Origin: Pseudoalteromonas luteoviolacea S2607 | GTDB lineage: Bacteria > Pseudomonadota > Gammaproteobacteria > Enterobacterales > Alteromonadaceae | DNA length: 64,000 nucleotides | NCBI RefSeq assembly: GCF_001625575.1 | Contig: NZ_AUXV01000073.1 | Span: 248,001-312,000, forward strand | Direction of reading: 5' to 3' | Shown: positions 34,389-42,387 of the stretch, in pieces | Layout: each line of letters opens with the position of its first letter | Numbering within the stretch: the stretch's first letter is position 1 | Notes under the pieces: model-generated | Seen by the model: the letters and a program-made list of their open reading frames with translations, nothing else | Told to the model about the DNA's origin: nothing | Database searches by the model: none | Translations under genes and position numbers: made by a program

Positions 34389-36771
34389 ATAGCTTTATTT
34401 GCTGTTTTAGCAAAATGGGCTCACCATCGACGTCAAGTGTTGCTGTGACCTCTAAAATACCATGCGCTAATTGAGTTACATTCGGTAATTTAGGTTGCCA
34501 TGTACGACTCTCATACGGTGCGATTTCGACTTTATCTTGCCACAATACCGGTGTGCTTATTGGTGTTGCGTAGGGTAAAAACTTAACATCTAATTGGCCT
34601 GTTGTGGCTCCTGAGTACGGCCCTGAGAGCGCAATTTCAAGCTGCTGTTTCTGCAGAGCTGCGTTTAAGTAAACGCCGTCAAAACGGTGCGGTTTAATAT
34701 CTATTGCGCCTTGCTGGTCAGTACCTTGCCATTGCAATTGATAAGTATACTGCGTCGCTTTTTTTGACAGCTCGATACGGTTCTGTCCAGGTACAATCGT
34801 TTGACTTTCGCTAATGCCGCTGTGAGTCAATGTCAGTTTTGCCGCATGTTTGCTCGGATTTACAACTTGCAAAAATGGGGTCTGGGCGTCGTATCTTGGG
34901 AAAATAGTTATGCCGCTAAGTGTGGTTGCATCTGGCGCATCAAGTTGTGTTTGCCAAGTATTTAATAGTGAGGAAAGCTGGGTTGAGAGTGTCTCATGTT
35001 GGCTTGGCACTGTTAATTTATCGAATGCCGTACTAAGTTGCGATCGACAACCTTGCAACTGAGAAACATAAGATTCACAGGTATTGAAAGCGCGAAGGGC
35101 AAGCGCTGCATCTTGATATTGCCATGGGTTTGGAGAAGCAGACGAAAGTCTTTTTACTTTCTTCGAGTGTCCGAATATATAGGGGGTTATGGTGTGGTTC
35201 ATCGCGTTACCCAACACAGATAACTTTTGTAAGTCTACATTGGCGCTAATTTGCTCTGGCAAGGCAAATTCAACGTGATGACTATGATCTTTGGTATTGA
35301 GTGTTGCGCTAAGTGTGTGGCCCTGTTGTCTTAAATTTACGGCGAGTTGATGATGTAACGCTATGTCTTCTGTAATCTCTGTCGGGAGCGAGATAAATTG
35401 TTTTGGCAAGTTATAACCGACAAATTGTAAGGAGAGTTTGTTGCCATTTTCAATCAATATAGCCAGCATTTTATCTTGGCTAAAATCTGCATCTTCAATT
35501 AAACCTAAGCGCTTTTGTTTGCTATCTGTCGATAGCTCTGTGATCAACCCCAGTCCTAATTTACCTCGGGTTCTTTGCTCTGGCTCAAAATCAATGAGTG
35601 CACCTAGGCTATCTTGTTTTACAGGCGCAATCAAAGGGTGCGCAAGCGGAGCCGGAAAGTCGAGCGTGATTTGTTTACTGTTATTGTTCGCAAGGATATC
35701 TAAACGGTGTAAAACGTCACTTTTATCGCTACGTAAAAAATAGCCAGCACCGTTTTGCTCCCAAGGACCTTTTACGATGTAAAAGCTAGGTTGTGCTGAT
35801 TGAATAAATTGAGCAAATTGTGTTTCGAGTGCCTGCCAGTCAGGAAAGGTTGCTTTAAGCAGTTTATTTGCTGTCGGTAATGTGTGCTCCGAATCAGGGT
35901 TAGCATCCATGAGCGTGCGTAAGTAACGTTTGAAGTAATGGTAACGAGTTGGGTCACTAAGCAAGAAATGTACGATAAAAAAGTTTAATCCCCTTTTTAA
36001 TCTCGGGTCATCATTAATTTGTTCAAAGCTGGGTTGATTGGCGTTGTGGTACTGCTCTAGGCCTAATGCGAGATAGTTCATCGGGGCTCTATCAAACACC
36101 ATAACATTCAATTGCTTTAGTGTTGGATCGTATGTGTGACTTGCGATGGCATCAGCCATACCTTCAGTGATCCAGTTTGGTGCCCAGGTTGAGTGCCCGT
36201 TTAGAGCCATATGGAAAGCATGCATGGTTTCGTGAATTACGATATACCTTTGATGGTGCTGACGATGGCTAGGAAAGCTGTATCCGGCGCGATTATAAAA
36301 CATAGTTTCACCGCCGGCATGTGTGTGCACGCCGCGTAAAAAACCATCATCCAACATGGCTTCGCGTACACGATCACGAGAGCTGCCATACACCACAGCA
36401 ATGCGTTGGTTATCAATATTGCTGGGCTCCATACCAAATAGCTCAACGTAGTGAGGGTATGACATTTCCAACAGCTCTAGGTACAAATAGACTTTTTCTT
36501 CCGGTAAATCACTTTTTAGCGCAAAGTGCTTACTAACCCACCAATTATAGCCTCGGCTATTGGATATTTTCCCATCGCTATAGGTTCGAGGGATTTGCTT
36601 TCCAACAAATTGAATATCAATGTGGTTAAGTGTACTTACTCGACCAGATACATCGATATCGACTTGCATCTGCGCTGGTGATTTGATACTCGATTCAGAT
36701 TTGGTTGCGGATGTCATAGCACATCCAGATAGGAGCGAAGCAAAACATAAACTTAGACAGGCTTTATACAT
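34387..36771 (-). CDS. Lipoprotein with gluzincin-type metallopeptidase domain
   Basis: This 794-residue protein is probably anchored in the outer membrane: its signal peptide has lipobox LLSGC (Cys17). A zinc peptidase motif HETMH (His180-His184) is followed 19 residues later by Glu203 in ITEGMADAI, the gluzincin HExxH...E arrangement. A helical region follows to about residue 330. The remaining 450 residues are beta-rich and contain two cysteines near 575-590; I do not recognise their domains. Operator site 2 lies 28-40 bases upstream of the start, tying expression to the proline/hydroxyproline genes around it. A role in releasing peptides from collagen-like protein is an inference. Confidence 0.75.
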   Translation of the reverse strand: MYKACLSLCFASLLSGCAMTSATKSESSIKSPAQMQVDIDVSGRVSTLNHIDIQFVGKQIPRTYSDGKISNSRGYNWWVSKHFALKSDLPEEKVYLYLELLEMSYPHYVELFGMEPSNIDNQRIAVVYGSSRDRVREAMLDDGFLRGVHTHAGGETMFYNRAGYSFPSHRQHHQRYIVIHETMHAFHMALNGHSTWAPNWITEGMADAIASHTYDPTLKQLNVMVFDRAPMNYLALGLEQYHNANQPSFEQINDDPRLKRGLNFFIVHFLLSDPTRYHYFKRYLRTLMDANPDSEHTLPTANKLLKATFPDWQALETQFAQFIQSAQPSFYIVKGPWEQNGAGYFLRSDKSDVLHRLDILANNNSKQITLDFPAPLAHPLIAPVKQDSLGALIDFEPEQRTRGKLGLGLITELSTDSKQKRLGLIEDADFSQDKMLAILIENGNKLSLQFVGYNLPKQFISLPTEITEDIALHHQLAVNLRQQGHTLSATLNTKDHSHHVEFALPEQISANVDLQKLSVLGNAMNHTITPYIFGHSKKVKRLSSASPNPWQYQDAALALRAFNTCESYVSQLQGCRSQLSTAFDKLTVPSQHETLSTQLSSLLNTWQTQLDAPDATTLSGITIFPRYDAQTPFLQVVNPSKHAAKLTLTHSGISESQTIVPGQNRIELSKKATQYTYQLQWQGTDQQGAIDIKPHRFDGVYLNAALQKQQLEIALSGPYSGATTGQLDVKFLPYATPISTPVLWQDKVEIAPYESRTWQPKLPNVTQLAHGILEVTATLDVDGEPILLKQQIKL

Positions 36772-36797
36772 AACGGGATCTCATTCTATTTTATGTA

Positions 36798-36811
36798 TAT
36801 TGTATACAATA
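36798..36811. promoter_or_regulatory. Predicted GntR-type operator, site 2
   Basis: TATTGTATACAATA is a perfect 14-bp palindrome, 27 bases before the metallopeptidase lipoprotein start (minus strand). It is identical to site 3 over all 14 bases. Confidence 0.7.
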
Positions 36812-36957
36812 ATTTTTATGTAAATCCAAGGTATTTTCTTAACCAGAGAGATTGATGTGGTTAAGAAAAGGAAGGTGGAAATTATTTTAAATAGGTTTAA
36901 ACCATTTTGGAGACGGCCGCGTCTTAATCAAAAAATAGAGCGATAAAGGATGAATAA

Positions 36958-37683
36958 ATGAAAGCTTATATATTTGCTGCAATGGCGCTGGGCGCTACGA
37001 ATGTTTCGGCACACCAATTTTATTCTAGTGACTTTGAGTTTGTAAAAAGTGAAACGCTATCGTTATCGACCAAAGAGATCACGCAACTAAAAATAGATGC
37101 AGGCGCAGGTAGCCTTTCAGTGGTTGGCACTGATACTGATGAAGTCTCTGTGAAAGCAGATATTTACCAGTCTGAAAAGAGCTCAGATTATTGTTTAAAC
37201 TTGCAGGAAAAGGGCGGTACTGCGCAGCTGCAAGCCAATGTGTGTCATACTAGGAACAACTACACACTGATTCATTTGACTGTCTCTTTGCCAAATACAT
37301 TAATGACTAAAATTAAAGATGGCTCTGGTTCAATTAAGGCGCGAGATGCGAGTATTCGTTTCATTGATGATGGCTCTGGTTCGATTGAAGTTCATGACAA
37401 TTTAACACCGTTAGAAATTGAAGATGGCTCAGGGAAAATTGAACTAGTCGGTATCAAAGGAACGCTTACCGTAGATGATGGCTCTGGAAAATTGCGTGCA
37501 GAAGACATTGAAGGTGATGTGATGGTTGAGGACGGCTCCGGTAATATCGTCATTGAAAATGTGACAGGAAAAGTGTCTGTGGACGATGGCAGTGGTAATG
37601 TCACTGTGACAAACGCGGGTGCATTTGAATTACTTAATGACGGCTCAGGTAACGTTAAACTGTATGATATAAAAGAGCAATAA
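36958..37683 (+). CDS. Secreted DUF4097-like beta-repeat protein
   Basis: The 241-residue protein has a Sec signal peptide ending near VSAHQ (residue 19). From about residue 120 it is built of short beta-strand repeats with a recurring DGSG motif, seven copies roughly 19-20 residues apart. This is typical of a right-handed beta-helix of the DUF4097/GIN type. Two cysteines occur before the repeats. Function is unknown; such proteins are usually periplasmic or surface-associated. It is divergent from the metallopeptidase gene and shares the 186-base promoter region containing site 2. Confidence 0.75.
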   Translation: MKAYIFAAMALGATNVSAHQFYSSDFEFVKSETLSLSTKEITQLKIDAGAGSLSVVGTDTDEVSVKADIYQSEKSSDYCLNLQEKGGTAQLQANVCHTRNNYTLIHLTVSLPNTLMTKIKDGSGSIKARDASIRFIDDGSGSIEVHDNLTPLEIEDGSGKIELVGIKGTLTVDDGSGKLRAEDIEGDVMVEDGSGNIVIENVTGKVSVDDGSGNVTVTNAGAFELLNDGSGNVKLYDIKEQ

Positions 37684-37690
37684 ATAGACT

Positions 37691-37719
37691 TGGCCAGCGG
37701 GTAAAAGACCCGCTGGCCA
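37691..37719. terminator. Bidirectional hairpin between convergent genes
   Basis: A perfect 12-bp GC-rich stem, TGGCCAGCGGGT (37691-37702) and ACCCGCTGGCCA (37708-37719), has a 5-base loop and lies between the two stop codons. Confidence 0.75.
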
Positions 37720-37729
37720 CACCGCATTT

Positions 37730-38944
37730 TTATTTATCGATTCCGAATGGGTCATCAATACTATGGCTCGGCTCAGTAAACCACTTTGGACCGTGCTCAG
37801 TCATATAGAAATGATCCTCAAGTCGAATACCGAATTCATCAGGAATGACCAACATAGGCTCATTTGAAAAGCACATCCCAGGGGCAAGAGGTTGAGGGTT
37901 ATCCTTGACCAAATAGGGTAATTCATGGATATCTAATCCAATACCGTGGCCCGTTCTATGCGGGCAACCAGGTAGTTGATAATCCGGTCCAAGGTTTTGC
38001 GATGCCAAATAGCTTCTGGCCGCATAGTCAACATCACCACATGTTGCACCTATCTGAGCGGCCTCGAAAGCGCGCGCTTGTGCGGTTTTTTCATGTTGCC
38101 ACATCGTTTTTTGACGTTCCGTTGCTTCGCCATACACATAAGTTCGCGTGATGTCACTCAAGTAGCCGTGCAGTTTACACCCTGTATCAATTAAAACCAC
38201 ATCCCCTTGTTTTAGCGTTTGAGGATCTTTAACACCGTGCGGGAAGGATGACGCTTTACCAAATAACACAATGCAAAAGTAATTGCCCGTTGCACCGACT
38301 TTCTGGTGCGCCAGTTCAATAAACTCTTCTACCTCTGTAGTGGAGATACCCTCATGTAGGATAGATGCTGCGGCTTTGTGCACTTCAAGCGTCATATCCA
38401 TTGCACGCTGAATTAATGCGATTTCACTGTCTGATTTGTGCATCCTACAGTGGGCTGTTACATGGTGGCCGTTAATGATGTTCAACTCAGAGTTGGCGTT
38501 TGCAATGCCATCAACGGTGAAAAACGCAGTGCTTTCGTCTATTGCCAATGTTGCCGTCTGGGCAATCCCCATAGCTTTTAGCGCTTCTCCTACGAGTAAG
38601 TAGGGAGACTCTTCTTCTTGCCAAGCATGGATTTCGCCTTTGATGATTTGATACTCATTGATAGTGCCAAGCTCGAAAAAAGGCGCAATAAACCTAACTT
38701 GACCGTGTGCAGGCAAAATAGCACCGACCAAGCGTTCACTTGCAGACCATGAGAGTCCTGTAAAATACTTTAAATTGGTTCCGGCATTAAGATACAGGGC
38801 ATCGATGTTGTGCGCTCTCATGTACGACTGGGCTCTTTCCATTCTCGCTGTGAATTCTTCTGCGGCGATGGGCGCGGTGCCAGCGGTCATATTATTGAGG
38901 CTATCTAATGCTGCCTGCTTTGTTTGAAAACCTATACCTTTCAT
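37730..38944 (-). CDS. M24 family Xaa-Pro peptidase (second copy)
   Basis: This 404-residue metallopeptidase has a creatinase N-domain and a pita-bread catalytic domain. Its ligands are visible in LIDTGCKLHG and SDITRTYVYG (Asp), GHGIGLDIHE (His), NEPMLVI (Glu) and RLEDHFYMT (Glu). It is longer than and clearly diverged from the M24 protein at 31432. It is the second gene of an operon with the FAD dehydrogenase upstream (27-base gap), which points to hydrolysis of X-hydroxyproline or X-proline peptides to feed that enzyme. Confidence 0.85.
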   Translation of the reverse strand: MKGIGFQTKQAALDSLNNMTAGTAPIAAEEFTARMERAQSYMRAHNIDALYLNAGTNLKYFTGLSWSASERLVGAILPAHGQVRFIAPFFELGTINEYQIIKGEIHAWQEEESPYLLVGEALKAMGIAQTATLAIDESTAFFTVDGIANANSELNIINGHHVTAHCRMHKSDSEIALIQRAMDMTLEVHKAAASILHEGISTTEVEEFIELAHQKVGATGNYFCIVLFGKASSFPHGVKDPQTLKQGDVVLIDTGCKLHGYLSDITRTYVYGEATERQKTMWQHEKTAQARAFEAAQIGATCGDVDYAARSYLASQNLGPDYQLPGCPHRTGHGIGLDIHELPYLVKDNPQPLAPGMCFSNEPMLVIPDEFGIRLEDHFYMTEHGPKWFTEPSHSIDDPFGIDK

Positions 38945-38971
38945 AAATAATCCTAAATGTTTTGCTCAGTG

Positions 38972-40210
38972 TTACTGAAAACGCGTAATACTGTAGGGGC
39001 TAATATCAAATGCACTTGGCTGCTTTGCAACCAAATTTGCGACGAGTTCACTGTTGATAGCGGCCTGTGTCAATCCAAGGTGCTGATGGCCGAATGAAAA
39101 TATAATGTTCGGGTGATTTGGTGCTTCGCAAATAACCGGGAGTGAGTCTGGCAGGGATGGCCTTGGCCCCATCCAATGTTCCCCTTGTTGAACGTCGTCA
39201 AAATCTTTCAACATATTCTTGGCATGTGCTAATAAGTATGCTGCTCTGTCATACATTGGTGGGGCTTCGAGTCCAGCAAACTCTACGGTACCTGCCAATC
39301 TGAGGCCCGAGTTCATAGGGGTCATAATAAACTGTCGTTCTGCAGAGGCTACGGGCCTCGATAGGGCATGGGTGGAAAGCATATTGTGGTAACCGCGTTC
39401 AGCTTCAATAGGCACTCGATATCCCAGTTGCTTACATAGGCGTTTACTCCAAGCACCTGTACAAACAATTATTTTGTCAAATTCGCTGTGCTCTGTTTGC
39501 TGTGTGGCCACCTTCCATGTGCTGTTGGCCTGACAGATATCTGTTACTTGCTGTTGTACAAACTGCCCCCCTAAAGAAACAAATTTGTTGTAAACACAAA
39601 GACTGAGTTGAAATGGATCGCTGGTGTGTCCAACTTCCGTAAACAGTAACGCATACTTAATACGAATACTGAGTTGCGGTTCAAGCGCTTGCACTTCATC
39701 CTGGTTAAGCAGTTTTACTTTGATCCCTTCTTTTAGAAACTTGTTTTGTAGTGCGCGGATCTCAGTGAGGTTGCCATGTTCAAAAGTTAACAGGCTGCCA
39801 CTGAGGGTGACGTGCTCTTCAAAATTATCTCCCAGCAACCTTGCGTATGCGTTTATTGCATCTTTATTGAGAAGTTTAAGTGCTTGCGTGTGTCGTTGGT
39901 ATTTGCTGTTCAACATGTTTTGACAAAACTTAGCAAACCAAGGTATTGCCTTGATTAAATAGCGCCAGTCTATCCGCAGTGGGCTCATGCTATCTAGCAA
40001 CATTTTTGGCAGTTTGGGTAGAAGTGATTTATCAGCGAGCGGGAATACCTGTTCTGTTGCAAAATGCCCCGCATTGCCTTTTGAACATTGCTCACCAACA
40101 CCGTGCTTGTCAAATAAGATGACTTGGTACCCTTGTTGCTGTAATTGAAGGGCATTACAGAGGCCTACAATACCTGCACCTATTACTGCAATTTTATTGC
40201 TTTTTTCCAT
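38972..40210 (-). CDS. DadA-like FAD dehydrogenase, probable D-hydroxyproline dehydrogenase
   Basis: This 412-residue flavoprotein of the D-amino-acid dehydrogenase (DAO) superfamily has N-terminal GAGIVGLCNAL and GKGNAGHFA-like segments and a C-terminal GHQHLGLT motif. In hydroxyproline catabolism an enzyme of this type oxidises cis-4-hydroxy-D-proline to delta1-pyrroline-4-hydroxy-2-carboxylate, passing electrons to the respiratory chain. The divergent gene pair next door (epimerase and deaminase) provides the preceding and following steps, which supports that assignment over generic DadA. It heads an operon with the M24 peptidase. Operator site 3 and a 14-bp dyad lie upstream. Confidence 0.85.
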   Translation of the reverse strand: MEKSNKIAVIGAGIVGLCNALQLQQQGYQVILFDKHGVGEQCSKGNAGHFATEQVFPLADKSLLPKLPKMLLDSMSPLRIDWRYLIKAIPWFAKFCQNMLNSKYQRHTQALKLLNKDAINAYARLLGDNFEEHVTLSGSLLTFEHGNLTEIRALQNKFLKEGIKVKLLNQDEVQALEPQLSIRIKYALLFTEVGHTSDPFQLSLCVYNKFVSLGGQFVQQQVTDICQANSTWKVATQQTEHSEFDKIIVCTGAWSKRLCKQLGYRVPIEAERGYHNMLSTHALSRPVASAERQFIMTPMNSGLRLAGTVEFAGLEAPPMYDRAAYLLAHAKNMLKDFDDVQQGEHWMGPRPSLPDSLPVICEAPNHPNIIFSFGHQHLGLTQAAINSELVANLVAKQPSAFDISPYSITRFQ

Positions 40211-40306
40211 TGTATCTCTCTTTTTTCAGATTGCATCAACCCCAATTACAAGGTTTGTCAAAAAAATAAAAATAAATAACTTCAATAAAAACATATGCAT
40301 AATCTG

Positions 40307-40350
40307 TTTTTTGATGATTTAAGACGATGTTTTTGCAAATCATCAAAAAA
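40307..40350. promoter_or_regulatory. 14-bp inverted repeat between divergent hydroxyproline operons
   Basis: TTTTTTGATGATTT (40307-40320) and AAATCATCAAAAAA (40337-40350) are perfect complements separated by 16 bases. They lie in the 206-base divergent promoter region, 12 bases from operator site 3. It could be an operator, a cruciform or a leader hairpin for either operon. Confidence 0.5.
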
Positions 40351-40361
40351 AGCATATTGAT

Positions 40362-40375
40362 TATTGTATACAATA
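40362..40375. promoter_or_regulatory. Predicted GntR-type operator, site 3
   Basis: TATTGTATACAATA, a perfect 14-bp palindrome identical to site 2, lies between the divergent dehydrogenase and deaminase operons, 42 bases before the deaminase start. Confidence 0.72.
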
Positions 40376-40416
40376 TACCTATGATGAAAAGCAAGAATTA
40401 TCACAGAGGAATAATC

Positions 40417-41331
40417 ATGAAGGTAAATTGGCAGGGTGTTTACCCAGCAGTAACAACACAGTTCAACGACGACGAAAGCATTAATTTTGAAACTACAAAA
40501 ACGATGATCAACTCACTCGTTGAGGAAGGTGTTCATGGCATTATCGTGTTAGGTACAGTCGGTGAAAATTGTTCACTGCGTGCCGAAGAAAAAAGACAGG
40601 TACTAGAAGCTGCAAAAGAAGTAGTTGCTGGTCGTGTACCTGTGTTGTCAGGTGTTGCTGAAACAACAACTGCACTGGCTGTTGAATTTGTAAAAGATGC
40701 ACAAGCTATTGGTATTGATGGGTTTATGGTATTGCCTGGCATGGTGTATCGCTCAACAGAGAGAGAAGCTATTCACCACTATCAGCAAGTAGCGCGCGCT
40801 ACATCTCTACCTATTATGATTTACAACAACCCAATTACATATGGCGTTGATGTTTCAATCGAAGGTATGGGTGTACTTGCACAAGAAGACAACATTGTTT
40901 CTGTGAAAGAAGCGACAGAAGATACACGTCGTATCAGTGAACTATTTTCTGCATTCGGCGACCGCTTTGTCGTATTTGGTGGTGTAGATGATATCGCGCT
41001 AGAAAGCTTAATGTTGGGTGCAACGGGTTGGATTTCTGGCCTGACAAATGTATTCCCACGCGAATCAGTGGCTATTTATAAGCTTGCTCAGCAAGGGCGT
41101 TACGAAGAAGCACGCGAATTATGGCGTTGGTTCTTACCATTATTACGTTTAGACACGGTTCCAACTTTGGTGCAATGCATCAAATATGCGGAGCAGCTGG
41201 CGGGTCGTGGAAGTGAAAAAACGCGCTCACCTCGTTTAGCTTTGACTGAAGATGAAAAGAGTTATGTAAGTCGCTTGTATGATGAAGCGCTTAACAACCG
41301 TATTGATTTAAGTAAGTACAACCTCGACTAA
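40417..41331 (+). CDS. DHDPS-family 1-pyrroline-4-hydroxy-2-carboxylate deaminase
   Basis: This 304-residue TIM-barrel lyase of the DapA/NanA family has the Schiff-base Lys164 in SVKEAT, the conserved Tyr136 in IYNNP, and GTVGENCSL in place of the DapA GTTGE loop. In the hydroxyproline pathway this family member (HypD/LhpC type) deaminates delta1-pyrroline-4-hydroxy-2-carboxylate to 2-oxoglutarate semialdehyde. The assignment rests on the adjacent epimerase and semialdehyde dehydrogenase. ATG 40417 follows AGAGGA; the upstream in-frame start at 40327 lies beyond the operator and is rejected. It is first in a three-gene operon. Confidence 0.87.
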   Translation: MKVNWQGVYPAVTTQFNDDESINFETTKTMINSLVEEGVHGIIVLGTVGENCSLRAEEKRQVLEAAKEVVAGRVPVLSGVAETTTALAVEFVKDAQAIGIDGFMVLPGMVYRSTEREAIHHYQQVARATSLPIMIYNNPITYGVDVSIEGMGVLAQEDNIVSVKEATEDTRRISELFSAFGDRFVVFGGVDDIALESLMLGATGWISGLTNVFPRESVAIYKLAQQGRYEEARELWRWFLPLLRLDTVPTLVQCIKYAEQLAGRGSEKTRSPRLALTEDEKSYVSRLYDEALNNRIDLSKYNLD

Positions 41332-41343
41332 GGATAAGACGCG

Positions 41344-42345
41344 ATGAACAGGGGCACTTTCTTTTGTATAGATGGCCACACATGTGGCAACCCTGTGCGC
41401 TTAGTCACCAGCGGCCACCCTCATCTTGAGGGGGCCACAATGAGTGAAAAGCGACAGCATTTTTTAAAAGACTATGATTGGATCCGTCAAGCATTGATGT
41501 TTGAGCCGCGAGGCCATGACATGATGTCGGGATCTTTTTTGTACCCACCTTGTACTGAAGATGGCGATATCAGTATTTTGTTTATTGAAACTTCAGGCTG
41601 TTTGCCAATGTGTGGGCACGGTACGATTGGTACAGTAACCTTCGCGTTAGAGCGGGGCTTATTGCAGCCAAAGCAACCAGGGCTCGCCAAACTCGATACG
41701 CCTGCTGGGCGTGTTAACGCGCACTATGAAATGCTTAATGGCAAAGTAAATTGGGTAAAGCTTTTTAATGTACCAGCGTTTTTAGCCTACGAAAAGCAAG
41801 TCATTAATGTGCCTGAACTGGGCGAGTTCACCGTGGACATCGCCTACGGCGGCAATTTTTACATCATTGTAGAACCTCAAGCTTTATTTAACGGCACACA
41901 AAATACCACGGCTGATCAATTGGTGGCTATGAGTCGCAAATTACGTGAAGCGGTGAATAAGCAAATTGAATGCGTACACCCCGAAGACTCGACTGTGCGC
42001 GGGGCAACGCATGTTCTATGGACAGGCGATCCAAAGAACTCAGACTCTAGTGCCGCAAACGCGGTGTTTTACGGAGATAAAGCAATTGACCGCTCGCCTT
42101 GCGGAACCGGCACCAGTGCTCGAATGGCACAACTCTTTACCCAAGGCCGATTGCAGCAAGGGGAAGACTTTGTTCATGAAAGTTATATTGGCAGTCAGTT
42201 TATCGGGCGTGTTGAAGGTGTCACGGAAGTTGCGGGCAAAGTCGCCATTTTACCCAGCGTCCAAGGTTGGGCAAGACGCACTGGCGCAAACTGTATTACC
42301 GTGGACGATGACGATCCATATGCATACGGCTTTCAAGTGATCTAA
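41344..42345 (+). CDS. 4-hydroxyproline 2-epimerase
   Basis: This 333-residue cytoplasmic enzyme of the proline racemase superfamily has both catalytic cysteines: Cys90 in MCGHGT and Cys253 in SPCGTGTSA. Two cysteines mark true racemase/epimerase members, as opposed to trans-3-hydroxyproline dehydratases, which have a Thr. It interconverts trans-4-hydroxy-L-proline and cis-4-hydroxy-D-proline. It begins 12 bases after the deaminase gene and is followed by the dehydrogenase, completing the epimerase-dehydrogenase-deaminase-dehydrogenase route. Confidence 0.9.
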   Translation: MNRGTFFCIDGHTCGNPVRLVTSGHPHLEGATMSEKRQHFLKDYDWIRQALMFEPRGHDMMSGSFLYPPCTEDGDISILFIETSGCLPMCGHGTIGTVTFALERGLLQPKQPGLAKLDTPAGRVNAHYEMLNGKVNWVKLFNVPAFLAYEKQVINVPELGEFTVDIAYGGNFYIIVEPQALFNGTQNTTADQLVAMSRKLREAVNKQIECVHPEDSTVRGATHVLWTGDPKNSDSSAANAVFYGDKAIDRSPCGTGTSARMAQLFTQGRLQQGEDFVHESYIGSQFIGRVEGVTEVAGKVAILPSVQGWARRTGANCITVDDDDPYAYGFQVI

Positions 42346-42387
42346 ATAGATTAACGACATCGGTATCATCGTTTATAGGAGACGAAG

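Noticed and set aside
37310..37680. Tandem DNA repeats in the DUF4097-like gene as a CRISPR-like array
   Set aside because: The periodic units (about 57-63 bases) are in-frame DGSG protein repeats with diverged codons, not identical repeats with unique spacers.
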